The translations under genes were made by a program, and so were the position numbers. 64,000 nucleotides of DNA from the NCBI GenBank assembly GCA_010206265.1, contig VIQV01000022.1, positions 167-64,166 of the forward strand. Direction: 5' to 3'. Positions within the stretch are counted from its first letter, which is position 1, and every line of letters begins with the position of its first letter. Shown here in pieces: positions 14,761 to 24,404 of the stretch. The DNA is from Lachnospiraceae bacterium MD329 (GTDB lineage Bacteria > Bacillota > Clostridia > UBA1381). The notes beneath the pieces are model-generated. The model did no database searches. It saw only the letters and a program-made list of their open reading frames with translations, and was not told the DNA's origin.

Positions 14761-16040
14761 TGTATAGATTTATAGAAATTGCGTCCACTGTACTGCAAAG
14801 TTTTTTAATAATTTGGTTTGTATCGGAATTTTGCGGGTATAAGTATAAAAAAAGAAACCGTTATTTGTGCTTTGCCCTGTTCTGGGTTACTGACTGCGCA
14901 ATAATGATTGTGCTTAACGGATATAAGCCGCATAGCTGTGTTTTGTATGCGGTAACAGTTTTGGAATATTGTCTGTACAGTCATATATGTCTGAGGAAAA
15001 ACTGGTTTTCGCACGTAGTTTCCGTAGTATTTGCAGTGTCGGCAGTATTTGCGCTGTCAAATCTGTTTTCATTGCTTGTGCTTAACGTTCAGAATATTAC
15101 TCTATTTAATTTGTACGGGGAAAATTCCGTGCTTAGCAATATACTGTTTATTTTGTGTATAGTCGCGGAATTTGCTGTATTTAAGTTTATTTTGCATTTA
15201 AACGGAGCATATAAACTGTCCAAGGACGAATGGCTGCTTTTTGCTCTGTTCGCCGGAATAACGTGTATTGAGGTTGCTCTGTTTAATTACGTTACTACTG
15301 TTTCGAAGGGAATAGAAATATATATGCTTGCGGCGTCGGTTTTGGGTGTGGCAGTGAATGTCTGTTTGTATTTCCTTATTTTAAAAATTAACAGATCGTC
15401 AAAACATAAAACAGATTTTCTGATAATGAAAATGCAGTATGACAGTGCAAAGGAAACAGAAAATAATCTTAAATCGTTTTACGACAGGTATTATGATTTA
15501 AAACAAGATGTAGGCAGGGATTTTATTGCTATAAAATCTATAGCGAAACAACAGAATGATAAAAATGTTGTTGATTACATAGATAGAATGACGGACAAGT
15601 CATACGGAAACCATTCAGTTTTTACAGAAAATCCTATACTTAATTCTATATTGAATGTCAGAATGGAAATATGCAATATTAAAAAAATAAATACCAGTAT
15701 ACAGATAGAAAAAAATTCGATAAACAATATTGACGATATGGACCTTATTATTTTATTCAGCAATATATTGGACAGTGCTATTGAGGCGGCGGACGAGCTT
15801 TCGGGAGAGGATAAAACAATAAATTTAAATGTACAGAAACAGGGCGATTATGTTTCGATTTATATAGAAAACAGTACGGACAAGATTTTTAATTCTGCTT
15901 TGAAAATAAGAAAAAGAGTTAAAAATAAACACGAGTTTGAAATGGAAAACGTAAAAAGAATTGTTGATAAGTATAATGGAATGATGAAATGCTTTGAGGG
16001 TAAAAATATGTTCTGTTGTGATATTTTAATTATGGGTTAA
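14757..16040 (+). CDS. AgrC-like sensor with a degenerate histidine-kinase module
   Basis: 427 residues; GTAGGAG precedes ATG 14757. Residues 1-210 form about six membrane helices as in AgrC-type peptide sensors. The dimerisation helix then reads YYDLKQDVGRDF where the family has L-R-H-D; the phospho-His position (250) is Gln, codon CAA. The N box is partly kept (LFSNILDSAIEAAD, Asn336), but the usual HGIGL glycine box is HEFEM (392-396). Kinase activity therefore looks lost while sensing and dimerisation could remain. No AgrB/AgrD genes are visible nearby. Confidence 0.85.
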   Translation: MMYRFIEIASTVLQSFLIIWFVSEFCGYKYKKRNRYLCFALFWVTDCAIMIVLNGYKPHSCVLYAVTVLEYCLYSHICLRKNWFSHVVSVVFAVSAVFALSNLFSLLVLNVQNITLFNLYGENSVLSNILFILCIVAEFAVFKFILHLNGAYKLSKDEWLLFALFAGITCIEVALFNYVTTVSKGIEIYMLAASVLGVAVNVCLYFLILKINRSSKHKTDFLIMKMQYDSAKETENNLKSFYDRYYDLKQDVGRDFIAIKSIAKQQNDKNVVDYIDRMTDKSYGNHSVFTENPILNSILNVRMEICNIKKINTSIQIEKNSINNIDDMDLIILFSNILDSAIEAADELSGEDKTINLNVQKQGDYVSIYIENSTDKIFNSALKIRKRVKNKHEFEMENVKRIVDKYNGMMKCFEGKNMFCCDILIMG

Positions 16041-16086
16041 ATAGACGGAGATTTTATTTGATATATCTGAATTATAACCGGCGCAC

Positions 16087-16115
16087 TTGACATAATACTT
16101 TTGATATAGTAAAAT
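16087..16115 (+). promoter_or_regulatory. Promoter of the polysaccharide deacetylase gene
   Basis: TTGACA (16087-16092), 17-base spacer, TAAAAT (16110-16115); ATG 16141 follows 25 bases later. Confidence 0.7.
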
Positions 16116-16140
16116 TAAAATATTATGGAGGTATATTAAA

Positions 16141-16926
16141 ATGAAGAAGATAATTTCCATCTTTGTAATGTTTATAGTTCTTGCGTCGGGTATGGTATCG
16201 GCAAGCGCGGCAGCAAATGTCGCGGCGCTGATGTATCACAACGTAACGAGCGATTCTTCGCGGTGGGGCGATTATACAGTATCTCCCGAACAGCTTGACG
16301 CGGATATACGATACTTTAAAGAGTGCGGTTACATAACAATGACAGCAACCGAGCTTGCCAATGCGAATATGAATGATATTGACGGTCAGAAGATATTGTT
16401 GTTGACTTTTGACGACGGTTACTCAAGCTTTTACAGCGAGGTATACCCGATTTTGAAACGTAATAATGCAAAAGGCACTATGTATCTTATAGGTTCATAT
16501 ATAAACCGCTACGGTTATCTTACCGAAGAGGAAACGTATGAAATGGCGCATAGCGGTTATGTTGAAATAGGTAATCATACCGATTCCATTCATCATACTC
16601 CTGTTGAACTGCTTCAGGGAATATACAATAACTCAAATTCGTTTTATGATGTGATTGAGGACGTAAGGCGCAACGGCGCGCGTCTTGAAAAAATCACTGA
16701 AATTCCTATTACAAGTATGTCGTGGCCGTACGGCTACTATACCGAGGCGCTTGACTCGGCAGTGAAAAGTCAGCTTGGTTACAGAATTTCGTTTAGTACA
16801 GAATATAATGTAAACCTCTTTAACGGTGACACATATATCCCGTTAAAGCGTATGAACAGAGAGGCGTCAGCCTCAACGCAGGAGGTATTTGACAGAGCAA
16901 ACAGCAAGTTTTCAGCGGCACTTTAG
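16141..16926 (+). CDS. Secreted polysaccharide deacetylase (NodB homology, CE4)
   Basis: 261 residues with a signal peptide (MKKIISIFVMFIVLASGMVSASA, cleavage after about residue 23). Motif 1 TFDDG is at residues 89-93 with the catalytic and metal Asp pair. The metal-binding His motif is EIGNHTDSIHH (about 142-152), one residue longer between His residues than the common H-[ST]-x-x-H. A later MSWPYGYY matches motif 3. It probably de-N-acetylates peptidoglycan or another wall glycan outside the cell. It is monocistronic, with a terminator at its stop codon. Confidence 0.9.
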   Translation: MKKIISIFVMFIVLASGMVSASAAANVAALMYHNVTSDSSRWGDYTVSPEQLDADIRYFKECGYITMTATELANANMNDIDGQKILLLTFDDGYSSFYSEVYPILKRNNAKGTMYLIGSYINRYGYLTEEETYEMAHSGYVEIGNHTDSIHHTPVELLQGIYNNSNSFYDVIEDVRRNGARLEKITEIPITSMSWPYGYYTEALDSAVKSQLGYRISFSTEYNVNLFNGDTYIPLKRMNREASASTQEVFDRANSKFSAAL

Positions 16927-16940
16927 TGCCGCTTTTTCTT
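16915..16940 (+). terminator. Terminator overlapping the deacetylase stop codon
   Basis: GCGGCAC (16915-16921) pairs with GTGCCGC (16926-16932), followed by a T-rich tract. It separates two convergent genes that almost touch. Confidence 0.8.
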
Positions 16941-17825
16941 TTACAGGTGCGGCAGATTATCACGGTAGCTTTTCATTTCTTCTTCACTAAAGGAGGACAG
17001 CAGTTTATCCAAAGCTTCGGTAAGCTTGTTTTTGTCAGCAGGCAGACTGCCCTGTATATTTATCATATTGGACGCGCCGAGCGCGGCGAAGTGAGTTTTA
17101 ATGGTAAGCGCGTTTATAAGAGTTTTTAATTCAGCAATTTTTTCTGTTTCGCTTTCCTCGTGCCAGTTTCCGTTTTGGATTTCACTGTACAGCTCTGAAT
17201 TTTTATAGACTGTAAGCATAGAACAGCCTATTATTTTCGGATTTAATCGGTTAAACACTTCGGCTGATATTTCTGCGCCTTTTGTGCCGTTTCCTTTGCC
17301 TGAAATTCCCGTAAGATAAAAAATATTATACTCAATCCCTGCATTTTCAAGGCGCTTGCACTGCTTGATTATATCAGAGGAAATATAGCCCTTGTTCATA
17401 AATTGCAGGGCGTTATCGTCACCGCTTTCAACACCTATAGTAATTCTGTTGTATCCGCAGGAGCGCAGTTCTTTTAATTCTTTATCGGTTTTTGCAGTAA
17501 TATCCGTAATACGCGAGAAACAGCCTATATTGTCAAGCTTTTGGAAATATTGTTTCGCAAGTGCCGCAATACAACGAAGTTTTTCCGCGCTTAATGCAAA
17601 CGGATTTGCTCCGACAAGAAAAATTCTTCGTGCGTCGGGCATATAGTTGCTCATTTCTCTAAGGTCGCTTTCAACCTCACTTTGAGGCGACATTTTAAAT
17701 TTAAACGGTAAATCCTCATATAATGTGCAAAATTTGCATTTGTGGTGAGTACAGCCCATTGTAACTTGTATAAGCGCTGACCACGCTTCGTACGGCGGAC
17801 GCCAGATTGTTCCTGTATAGTGCAT
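16941..17825 (-). CDS. Radical SAM protein, unknown substrate
   Basis: 294 residues. The iron-sulfur motif near the N-terminus is GCTHHKCKFC with Cys 25, 30 and 33 (C-x4-C-x2-C), the spacing of a known radical SAM subgroup that begins with a similar QVTxGCxHxKCxFC segment. SAM-contact regions follow (FLVGANPFAL, RITIGVESGDD). There is no B12-binding or SPASM domain. ATG 17825 is preceded by AAAAAGGAG. The divergent HxlR gene starts 144 bases away, so the two may share control. The reaction cannot be told from sequence. Confidence 0.85.
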   Translation of the reverse strand: MHYTGTIWRPPYEAWSALIQVTMGCTHHKCKFCTLYEDLPFKFKMSPQSEVESDLREMSNYMPDARRIFLVGANPFALSAEKLRCIAALAKQYFQKLDNIGCFSRITDITAKTDKELKELRSCGYNRITIGVESGDDNALQFMNKGYISSDIIKQCKRLENAGIEYNIFYLTGISGKGNGTKGAEISAEVFNRLNPKIIGCSMLTVYKNSELYSEIQNGNWHEESETEKIAELKTLINALTIKTHFAALGASNMINIQGSLPADKNKLTEALDKLLSSFSEEEMKSYRDNLPHL

Positions 17826-17919
17826 ATTATCAACTCCTTTTTGGACAGTTTAGCACTTGTTAAACAGTAAATCAAGTACGGTTTTTATTTGTACATAGTG
17901 CGAAAAATAATACTGAGTT

Positions 17920-17948
17920 TTGATTTTTTTGTAATATTGTGGTATGAT
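17920..17948 (+). promoter_or_regulatory. Promoter of the HxlR-ASKHA unit
   Basis: TTGATT (17920-17925), 17-base spacer, TATGAT (17943-17948); the HxlR ATG is 21 bases downstream. Confidence 0.6.
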
Positions 17949-17969
17949 AAGCATAATGGAGGTGAGTGT

Positions 17970-18302
17970 ATGTCCAAATATGACGACTTAAAACAATGTA
18001 TGCCGATGGCGGAATTTCAGCGTGCGCTGAGCGGAAAGTGGAAAATTCTGATATTGTGGTATATTTTTGTGTATGAGGTGCGGCGGTTTGGTGAATTACA
18101 GCGTCAGTTGGGCGGAATAACCCAGTCTACACTGACAAAGCAGTTAAGAGAACTTGAACAGGACGGTTTTATAAACAGAAATGTCTATGCCGAAATACCT
18201 CCTAAGGTTGAATATTCGCTCACCGAACTGGGGCATAGTTTTGTGCCTGTAATGGAAAGTATGAAAACGTGGAGCGAGCAGAACTTACTGCGGCAGGAGT
18301 AA
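17970..18302 (+). CDS. HxlR-family winged-helix regulator
   Basis: 110 residues from ATG 17970 with GGAGGTGA upstream; an in-frame start at 17889 lacks a site and would add non-family sequence. The HxlR core is clear: CMPMAEFQRALSGKWKILILW, RFGELQRQLGGITQSTLTKQL and a basic wing IPPKVEYSLTELG. Unusually, the leading Cys is followed by MPM rather than the common CP-x-x. HxlR proteins answer to redox or aldehyde signals. It lies 8 bases before the ASKHA gene and probably controls it. Confidence 0.9.
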   Translation: MSKYDDLKQCMPMAEFQRALSGKWKILILWYIFVYEVRRFGELQRQLGGITQSTLTKQLRELEQDGFINRNVYAEIPPKVEYSLTELGHSFVPVMESMKTWSEQNLLRQE

Positions 18303-18310
18303 AGAGGATT

Positions 18311-20116
18311 ATGGAAAAGATTGAAATAACAGGCTTTCAGATAAAATTTGATAAAGATACGGTTTTGAAAAGGCTCGGTTGTGATAAAAAGAGCAGTATA
18401 TACAGTACAGTTTCGGAATATTTTGACGAAACGGAACGTGATTTTAATGAGCTTGTGTCACCGCGCGCAGTGATGACTGTTAAGGGTATGCGCGGTTATT
18501 GTCTGCTTACTGTCGGAGAAGAAATAAGCGGCTATTCTCGCGCGCTTTTTGATAAGGGCGAGGGTATGCGCGGATTGCTTGCCGATACAATGGCGGACGA
18601 ATATCTTTTTGAAATGGACAGGGCGCTTTATGACCGAATAAAGCTTGAATGTGCAAAAAAAGGGTGGGGAGTGAAAAAACGTCTGGAGGCACCGCAGGAT
18701 ATTCCGCTGTCCGAACAGAAAACGATTGCCGAAAATGCAGATATTTCGGGTGTGGGGGTGACAGAGGCGTTTATGTTCGAGCCTGTAAAGACGTTTGGAT
18801 ATATACTGGAATTTACGACTGACAAAGATGTATTTAACGCTCAGCACGACTGTTCAAAATGCTCTAATTTTGACTGCCCCCGCAGAAGTAATATAAGCGG
18901 AGGACGGTTTGAAATCTTGTCAGACTATAAATATACTCCTGAGCTTACGGCAGGCGACAGCGCGGTTTGTATAGACATTGGCACAACGACTGCGGCATTT
19001 GAATTGGTTACCGATAAAGGTACGGTAAAAACCTACAGGACGGTGAATCCGCAAAGACGTTTCGGGCTTGATGTGCTGTCAAGAATTGAGGCGTCAAACA
19101 GGGGCAGAGGCAGTGAGCTTGCCTCGCTGATACGATATGCGTTGATGACTGGGTATAAAGAGGTCACGTCAGACTATGGAGATGTTAAAAAAGTTGTTAT
19201 AGCAGGTAACACGGCAATGGTACATTTGCTTATGAATTATTCCTGCCGCGGACTTGGAAGTTATCCGTTTAAATCAGAGCATTTGGGAACGATAAAGACT
19301 ACCTTTGACAAGCTGACGGAAAGCAATGTTCCGCCTGCAGAAACGGTTATATACGGCGGTATATCTCCTTTTGTAGGAGGCGATATAGTAAGCGGACTGT
19401 ATATGTGTGATTTTGACAAGTCAGACAGTGTAAATATGTTTATAGACCTTGGTACAAACGGTGAAATGGCTATAGGAAATTCATCAGGTATTCTGGCAAC
19501 TTCGACTGCGGCAGGACCTGCGTTTGAGGGCGGACGTATTTCGTGCGGAACGGGTAGCGTGGACGGCGCCGTGTGCGGTGTTGACCTGAAAACAGGGACT
19601 ATTAAAACCATAGGCGGAAAACCGCCCGTGGGTTTATGCGGAACAGGAATTATTGAGCTTGTCGCGGAACTGCTTGACGCAGGGATTATTGACAACACGG
19701 GGCTTTTGTCAGACGATTATTTTGTAAACGGCTACAGACTGTCAGAGGATATTGTATTTATGCAGGAGGATATTCGTCAGGTGCAAATGGCAAAGGCGGC
19801 TGTAAAAGCAGGTATTGAAACTCTTGCGCACGAGTACGGAGTAAGACTGAAAGAGGTGGACAGGTTTTATCTTGCAGGTGGATTTGCATATGGTCTGTCT
19901 GTTGAAAAAGCGTGCCGTATGGGACTTTTGCCGAGTGAGGTGCTCGGTAAAACAGAGATTCTCGGAAACAGCTCGCTCGGAGGCTGTGTGAAATATTGCG
20001 CGCATAGCGATGCTGACAGACGTATTGAATATATAAAGTCAGTTTCGCACGATTTTTCGCTTGCCGAAACCGACGGTTTTGACAGTAAATATATCCAAAA
20101 TATGAATTTTAGTTAA
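18311..20116 (+). CDS. Corrinoid-activation-type ASKHA ATPase with MetH-activation-like N-terminus
   Basis: 601 residues from ATG 18311 (AGAGGATT upstream). Residues about 1-165 resemble the activation domain of B12-dependent methionine synthase (GMRGLLADTMADEYLFEM, then VTEAFMFEPVKTFGYIL). A Cys-rich loop C-x2-C-x4-C (HDCSKCSNFDCPRR, about 178-190) stands where RACo/RamA proteins carry iron-sulfur centres. From about residue 218 the DUF4445-type ASKHA fold runs to the end: CIDIGTTTAAFEL, VIAGNTAMVHL, FIDLGTNGEMA and YLAGGFAYGL. Family members reductively reactivate corrinoid methyltransferases using ATP. No corrinoid protein gene is adjacent. Confidence 0.8.
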   Translation: MEKIEITGFQIKFDKDTVLKRLGCDKKSSIYSTVSEYFDETERDFNELVSPRAVMTVKGMRGYCLLTVGEEISGYSRALFDKGEGMRGLLADTMADEYLFEMDRALYDRIKLECAKKGWGVKKRLEAPQDIPLSEQKTIAENADISGVGVTEAFMFEPVKTFGYILEFTTDKDVFNAQHDCSKCSNFDCPRRSNISGGRFEILSDYKYTPELTAGDSAVCIDIGTTTAAFELVTDKGTVKTYRTVNPQRRFGLDVLSRIEASNRGRGSELASLIRYALMTGYKEVTSDYGDVKKVVIAGNTAMVHLLMNYSCRGLGSYPFKSEHLGTIKTTFDKLTESNVPPAETVIYGGISPFVGGDIVSGLYMCDFDKSDSVNMFIDLGTNGEMAIGNSSGILATSTAAGPAFEGGRISCGTGSVDGAVCGVDLKTGTIKTIGGKPPVGLCGTGIIELVAELLDAGIIDNTGLLSDDYFVNGYRLSEDIVFMQEDIRQVQMAKAAVKAGIETLAHEYGVRLKEVDRFYLAGGFAYGLSVEKACRMGLLPSEVLGKTEILGNSSLGGCVKYCAHSDADRRIEYIKSVSHDFSLAETDGFDSKYIQNMNFS

Positions 20117-20209
20117 AAAATAATAAAAAAAGTGAAAAAACTCTGTTTTTTTACTGATTTTTATTGTATAATAAAATATATAGGTAAAAAACGGAACGGA
20201 GATGAAAAT

Positions 20210-20662
20210 ATGGCAGTAAACAGAGTTACTCTGACAATAAATTCACGTCAGTATACCGTAGTTGCAGAGGAAAGCAAGGAATATATCGAAAAGCTGTGCA
20301 ATCATATAAATGATAAGGTGGAAAAGGTTCGTAAGGGCGGACAGAATATTCTGGGTGAACGTCCTGTTGTTCTTGCGGCGCTTAATATCTGTGATGAATA
20401 TTTTAAGCTGAACGAGCAATACAAGAAGATGGAGGAGGAGCTGGAAACATACAGATTACAGCTTTCCCGTTTGCAGAATGTGCCGAATATTCCATCAGGT
20501 CAGGTTACAATTGAAGAGAGCGCAATGCGCGATGAAATTACTTCTGCAAAAGACAGCCTTAACAGTGCGAATAAAAGAATTGAATTTTTAGAAGGACAAG
20601 TTAAAAATCTTGAGGGCAGACTGCGCGGACAGCAAAATAATAATAAGGGCAGGAAATCCTGA
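20210..20662 (+). CDS. zapA: Cell division protein ZapA
   Basis: 150 residues from ATG 20210 (AACGGAGAT upstream). The N-terminal ZapA fold is visible (RVTLTINSRQYTVV, EYIEKLCNHINDKVEKVR, ALNICDEYFKL), followed by a long coiled coil to the C-terminus with a basic end. ZapA bundles FtsZ filaments at the Z ring. The stop overlaps the U32 gene start by ATGA. It opens a shape/division block that continues through mreBCD and minCD. Confidence 0.9.
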   Translation: MAVNRVTLTINSRQYTVVAEESKEYIEKLCNHINDKVEKVRKGGQNILGERPVVLAALNICDEYFKLNEQYKKMEEELETYRLQLSRLQNVPNIPSGQVTIEESAMRDEITSAKDSLNSANKRIEFLEGQVKNLEGRLRGQQNNNKGRKS

Positions 20663-22722
20663 TGGGTATGGAGCTTTTAGCGCCTGCAGGAAGTTCTGCT
20701 GCACTGCGCGCGGCAGTGCAGTCCGGAGCGAACGCCGTATATCTCGGAGTGAACGAGTTCGGAGCAAGACAGAGCGCGGAAAACTTTTCCATTGATGAAC
20801 TGGGTAAATGGGTTGATTATTGTCATCTGTACGGAGTTGACGTACACGTTACCGTGAATACGCTTATAAAAAACAGCGAATTAAATGCGCTTACTGACTG
20901 TGTTAAGCGTCTTAATTCCGTTCACGTTGACGCGCTTATTGTACAGGATATAGGTGTGGCTGATATTATTAAAAATACTGTGCCTGATATGACACTGCAC
21001 GCCAGCACTCAAATGACGGTTACAAGTTTGGCGGGGGTAAAATACCTTGAAAATATGGGATTTTCAAGAGTTGTGCTTGCTCGTGAGCTGTCACGGAATG
21101 AAATAGAATATATATGCAGGAATACGGATACGGAAATTGAAGTGTTCGTGCACGGAGCTATATGTATGTGTTATTCGGGTCAATGTCTGATGTCAAGTAT
21201 TCTCGGCGGCAGGAGCGGTAACCGCGGAAGGTGCGCTCAGCCGTGCCGTCTGCCGTATGAACTCCTGAAAGATGGGGAGGGTATAGGCAAAGGATATTTG
21301 TTAAGCCCGAAGGATATGTCGCTCGTAAACGAGCTTGGCGCGCTGAAAAAATGCGGAGTAAGGTCGCTTAAAATTGAGGGGCGCTTGAAACGTCCCGAAT
21401 ATGTTTCGGCGGTTGTCGGGGTTTACAGAAAATATCTTGACAGCGGAAAAAGTATTTCTCCGCAGGATATGCGTGAGCTTACTGACGCATTTTCACGGAG
21501 CGGCTTTACCGACGGTTATTTTAAAAACAGACTCGGCGCGGATATGATGAGCCATACGTCGGGAAACAGTGCAGAAAATAAATTTACACCTGACGCCGTT
21601 TCGCGTACTCTGGAAAACGCAAATATACGGAAAATACCTGTAACTGTTACGGGAACGCTCAAAAAAGATTCGCCGCTTGCCGTCACAATCAGCGATACAG
21701 ACGGAAACAGCGCTTGTGCAATAGGCACTGTCAATTCCGAAACTGCCGTTAACAGACCGCTTGATGAACAAAGATTAAGAGAGCAGCTTTTAAAGCTCGG
21801 TCAGACGCCGTTTGAATGTACGGAATGTGACATATACGCCGACGGCGGAATAACTATTCCGATAAAGGAAGTGAATGAGGCACGGCGCAGAGCCGTGCAG
21901 GAGCTTATTGAAAAAAGATGTGAACGCAGAACGGGGAGAGTAGCGGAGCATACCGTCTTGGAGCGTTGCGAGCGTGAAAACAGTGATATTATTTTAACTG
22001 CCGAGGTTATGACGGAAGAACAGCTGAAAGCGGCTGTCGAAGGCGGTATAAAGCGTATATACGCGCCGCCTGAAATTTTAAAAACGTTAAAAACGGTACC
22101 GCAGGGTGTAGAGCTTGTAACAAAAGTATCGGACATTTTCAGTAAACAGGATATTTCAACCGCGGCAGTGCTTACCGCTTCGCCTGCAGGTATATATCAC
22201 TATGACGGTAAAAAACTGTACGGCGATTTCAGGCTGAATGTGTTTAATTCTAATACAGCCGAGCATTTTTCGGGGCTTGAAGGGATAACGCTGTCGCCTG
22301 AATTGAACATAGGTGAAATACGTGATATTTTAAAATATACAACTGCTAAAACAGAAATTATAGGATACGGACATCTGCCCCTTATGATAATGCGTAACTG
22401 TCCGATAAAAGCGGCAGGCAAATGCCGTTCTGACGGCGGTAGTTTTACACTGCGTGACAGGAAAAATGAGGAGTTTCCGCTTGTCTGTTCACACGGCTGC
22501 CGTTCGGTACTGTTAAATTCAAAACCAATATTCACGGCGGACAAAATCAGCGATTTGACAAAATTAAAAATAAATAGTATCAGATTGATATTTACTGTTG
22601 AAAATTTTCCGCAATGTGGTAAAATAATAAGTGTATATAAACGCGCCTTAAACGGCGAAAAAGTTGATATGCCTGCTGAAAATACGTTTACGCGCGGTCA
22701 TTTGTACCGTGGCGTACTGTAA
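20662..22722 (+). CDS. U32-family (collagenase-like) protein, long form
   Basis: 686 residues. The N-terminal TIM-barrel U32 domain begins MELLAPAGSSAALRAAVQSG and carries VFVHGAICMCYSGQCLMSS followed by a Cys cluster NRGRCAQPC that could bind an iron-sulfur centre. A C-terminal extension of about 300 residues contains further Cys (KAAGKC near the end). U32 proteins with this cluster include TrhP and RlhA, which hydroxylate tRNA or 23S rRNA. This copy is the longer, RlhA-like architecture, and a second U32 gene lies at 39095. The RNA-modification role is inferred from family. Confidence 0.8.
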   Translation: MGMELLAPAGSSAALRAAVQSGANAVYLGVNEFGARQSAENFSIDELGKWVDYCHLYGVDVHVTVNTLIKNSELNALTDCVKRLNSVHVDALIVQDIGVADIIKNTVPDMTLHASTQMTVTSLAGVKYLENMGFSRVVLARELSRNEIEYICRNTDTEIEVFVHGAICMCYSGQCLMSSILGGRSGNRGRCAQPCRLPYELLKDGEGIGKGYLLSPKDMSLVNELGALKKCGVRSLKIEGRLKRPEYVSAVVGVYRKYLDSGKSISPQDMRELTDAFSRSGFTDGYFKNRLGADMMSHTSGNSAENKFTPDAVSRTLENANIRKIPVTVTGTLKKDSPLAVTISDTDGNSACAIGTVNSETAVNRPLDEQRLREQLLKLGQTPFECTECDIYADGGITIPIKEVNEARRRAVQELIEKRCERRTGRVAEHTVLERCERENSDIILTAEVMTEEQLKAAVEGGIKRIYAPPEILKTLKTVPQGVELVTKVSDIFSKQDISTAAVLTASPAGIYHYDGKKLYGDFRLNVFNSNTAEHFSGLEGITLSPELNIGEIRDILKYTTAKTEIIGYGHLPLMIMRNCPIKAAGKCRSDGGSFTLRDRKNEEFPLVCSHGCRSVLLNSKPIFTADKISDLTKLKINSIRLIFTVENFPQCGKIISVYKRALNGEKVDMPAENTFTRGHLYRGVL

Positions 22723-22761
22723 AATCTTTTCAGACGGCATAAAAAGGAATGATTTTAGAAG

Positions 22762-23364
22762 ATGAAAAAATTTATACTTGCCTCCGCGTCACCGCGCCGC
22801 AAAGAACTTTTAGAAGTTATGGGAATAGATTTTGACGTTGTGGTATCTGACGCCGACGAAGAGAGCGTCGCGCGCAACGTGCCGCCTGAACTGTATGTGC
22901 AGGAACTTGCCCTGCTCAAAGCGGCGGCAACGGCAAAGCTTGTTTTAAAAAACAAACAGGCTCTTATTATAAGCGCGGATACGATAGTTACGCTTGACGG
23001 TGAAATACTCGGCAAGCCTGCTGATATTGCCGACGCGGAAAGAATACTTTCAATGCTTTCGGGACGTGCGCACGAGGTTTATACGGGTTACTGCGTTATG
23101 CGGCTTGCGGACGGAAAAACGGTATGCAAAAGCGTATGTACAAAGGTGCATTTTAAGGATATAGACAGTGATACAATAAAAGCGTATATAGACAGCGGAG
23201 AGCCTATGGACAAGGCGGGCGCGTATGGTATACAGGGCAGAGGCTCTGTACTGATTGATAAAATTTCGGGTGATTATTTCAATGTCGTAGGTCTGCCTGT
23301 GAGCGCGCTTTACGATACGCTTAATACCGAATTTGATACAGATATATTAAAAGGAGAAGAATAA
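22762..23364 (+). CDS. maf: Maf-family nucleoside triphosphate pyrophosphatase
   Basis: 200 residues. The Maf signature at the N-terminus is [34 protein letters not shown] and the later [10 protein letters not shown] complete it. Maf proteins hydrolyse dTTP, UTP and modified nucleotides and are linked to septum formation in Bacillus. It sits between the U32 gene and mreB, the classical maf-mreBCD order. The stop overlaps the mreB ATG by one base, with AAAGGAG in its own 3' end for mreB. Confidence 0.95.
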   Translation: MKKFILASASPRRKELLEVMGIDFDVVVSDADEESVARNVPPELYVQELALLKAAATAKLVLKNKQALIISADTIVTLDGEILGKPADIADAERILSMLSGRAHEVYTGYCVMRLADGKTVCKSVCTKVHFKDIDSDTIKAYIDSGEPMDKAGAYGIQGRGSVLIDKISGDYFNVVGLPVSALYDTLNTEFDTDILKGEE

Positions 23365-24365
23365 TGGGTATTTTTTCAAAGGATATAGGAATTGACCTTG
23401 GTACAGCCAATACGCTTGTATATGTGCGCGGCAGAGGTATTGTTGTCAGAGAACCGTCGGTTGTTGCGATAGATAAATATGAGGGGAAGGTGCTTGCGGT
23501 CGGTAATTCCGCTAATGATATGATAGGCAGAACGCCTGAAAATATAGTTGCCGTACGTCCTATGAAAGACGGTGTTATTGCTGATTTTGATATTACTCAG
23601 GCAATGATTCGTTCGTTTATTAAAGAGGCAAATGTGAGCAGTATATTTAAGCCGAGGGTTGTAGTTTGTATTCCGTCGGGTATTACAGAGGTAGAACGCC
23701 GCGCGGTGGAAGAGGCGGTAATTCAGGCAGGCGCAAAAGCTGCCGCCTTGATTGAGGAGCCTATGGCGGCGGCTATGGGCGCAGGACTTCCCGTAAACGA
23801 CGCAACTGGTAATATGGTTGTTGATATAGGCGGCGGCACTACGGAAGTTGCAGTTATCTCTCTGGGAGGAATTGTTGCTTCAAGGTCGATACGCATTGCA
23901 GGAAATGCACTTGACAGCGCGATTATTAATTACTTAAAAAAGGAACACCAGATTAATATAGGCGATAAAATGGCAGAGGAAATAAAGCTTTCCATTGCCT
24001 CGGCTTACGAGGACGACGAGGAGGCTGTATATGAAGTACGCGGACGCGACGTTTCAACAGGACTGCCTAAAACGGCTCAGATAAAAGAAAGTGAAATCCG
24101 TGAGGCGATAAGTGAAAATGTAGATGAAATGATTGAGGCAATTAAGCTTACGCTTGAAAACACACCGCCCGAACTGGCGGCGGACATTATGGAGCGCGGA
24201 ATTACGCTTACAGGCGGCGGCGCGCTTATAAAGGGACTTGACAAGCTTATAACAGAAATAACAAAAATACCGACGCACGTTGCGGAATATCCGCTCGACT
24301 GCGTTGTTATCGGTACCGGTAAGGCTCTTGATAACGTAAAAGAACTGATAGAGGCGTCAAAGTAA
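23364..24365 (+). CDS. mreB: Rod-shape actin homologue MreB
   Basis: 333 residues, the usual length. Actin-fold phosphate loops are [14 protein letters not shown] at the N-terminus and [18 protein letters not shown] near 155; [14 protein letters not shown] is the adenosine motif near 295. It polymerises under the membrane and directs lateral wall synthesis with MreC, MreD and PBP2, all encoded next. AAGGAGAAGA precedes ATG 23364. Confidence 0.97.
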   Translation: MGIFSKDIGIDLGTANTLVYVRGRGIVVREPSVVAIDKYEGKVLAVGNSANDMIGRTPENIVAVRPMKDGVIADFDITQAMIRSFIKEANVSSIFKPRVVVCIPSGITEVERRAVEEAVIQAGAKAAALIEEPMAAAMGAGLPVNDATGNMVVDIGGGTTEVAVISLGGIVASRSIRIAGNALDSAIINYLKKEHQINIGDKMAEEIKLSIASAYEDDEEAVYEVRGRDVSTGLPKTAQIKESEIREAISENVDEMIEAIKLTLENTPPELAADIMERGITLTGGGALIKGLDKLITEITKIPTHVAEYPLDCVVIGTGKALDNVKELIEASK

Positions 24366-24404
24366 CAAACATTATACTGTATTCGTGTTAACTTTGGTGG
24401 AAGA

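Noticed and set aside
14041-16040. Frameshift or pseudogene explanation for the AgrC/AgrA-like pair
   Set aside because: Both frames are complete, coupled by ATGA, and keep good domain structure apart from the catalytic residues.
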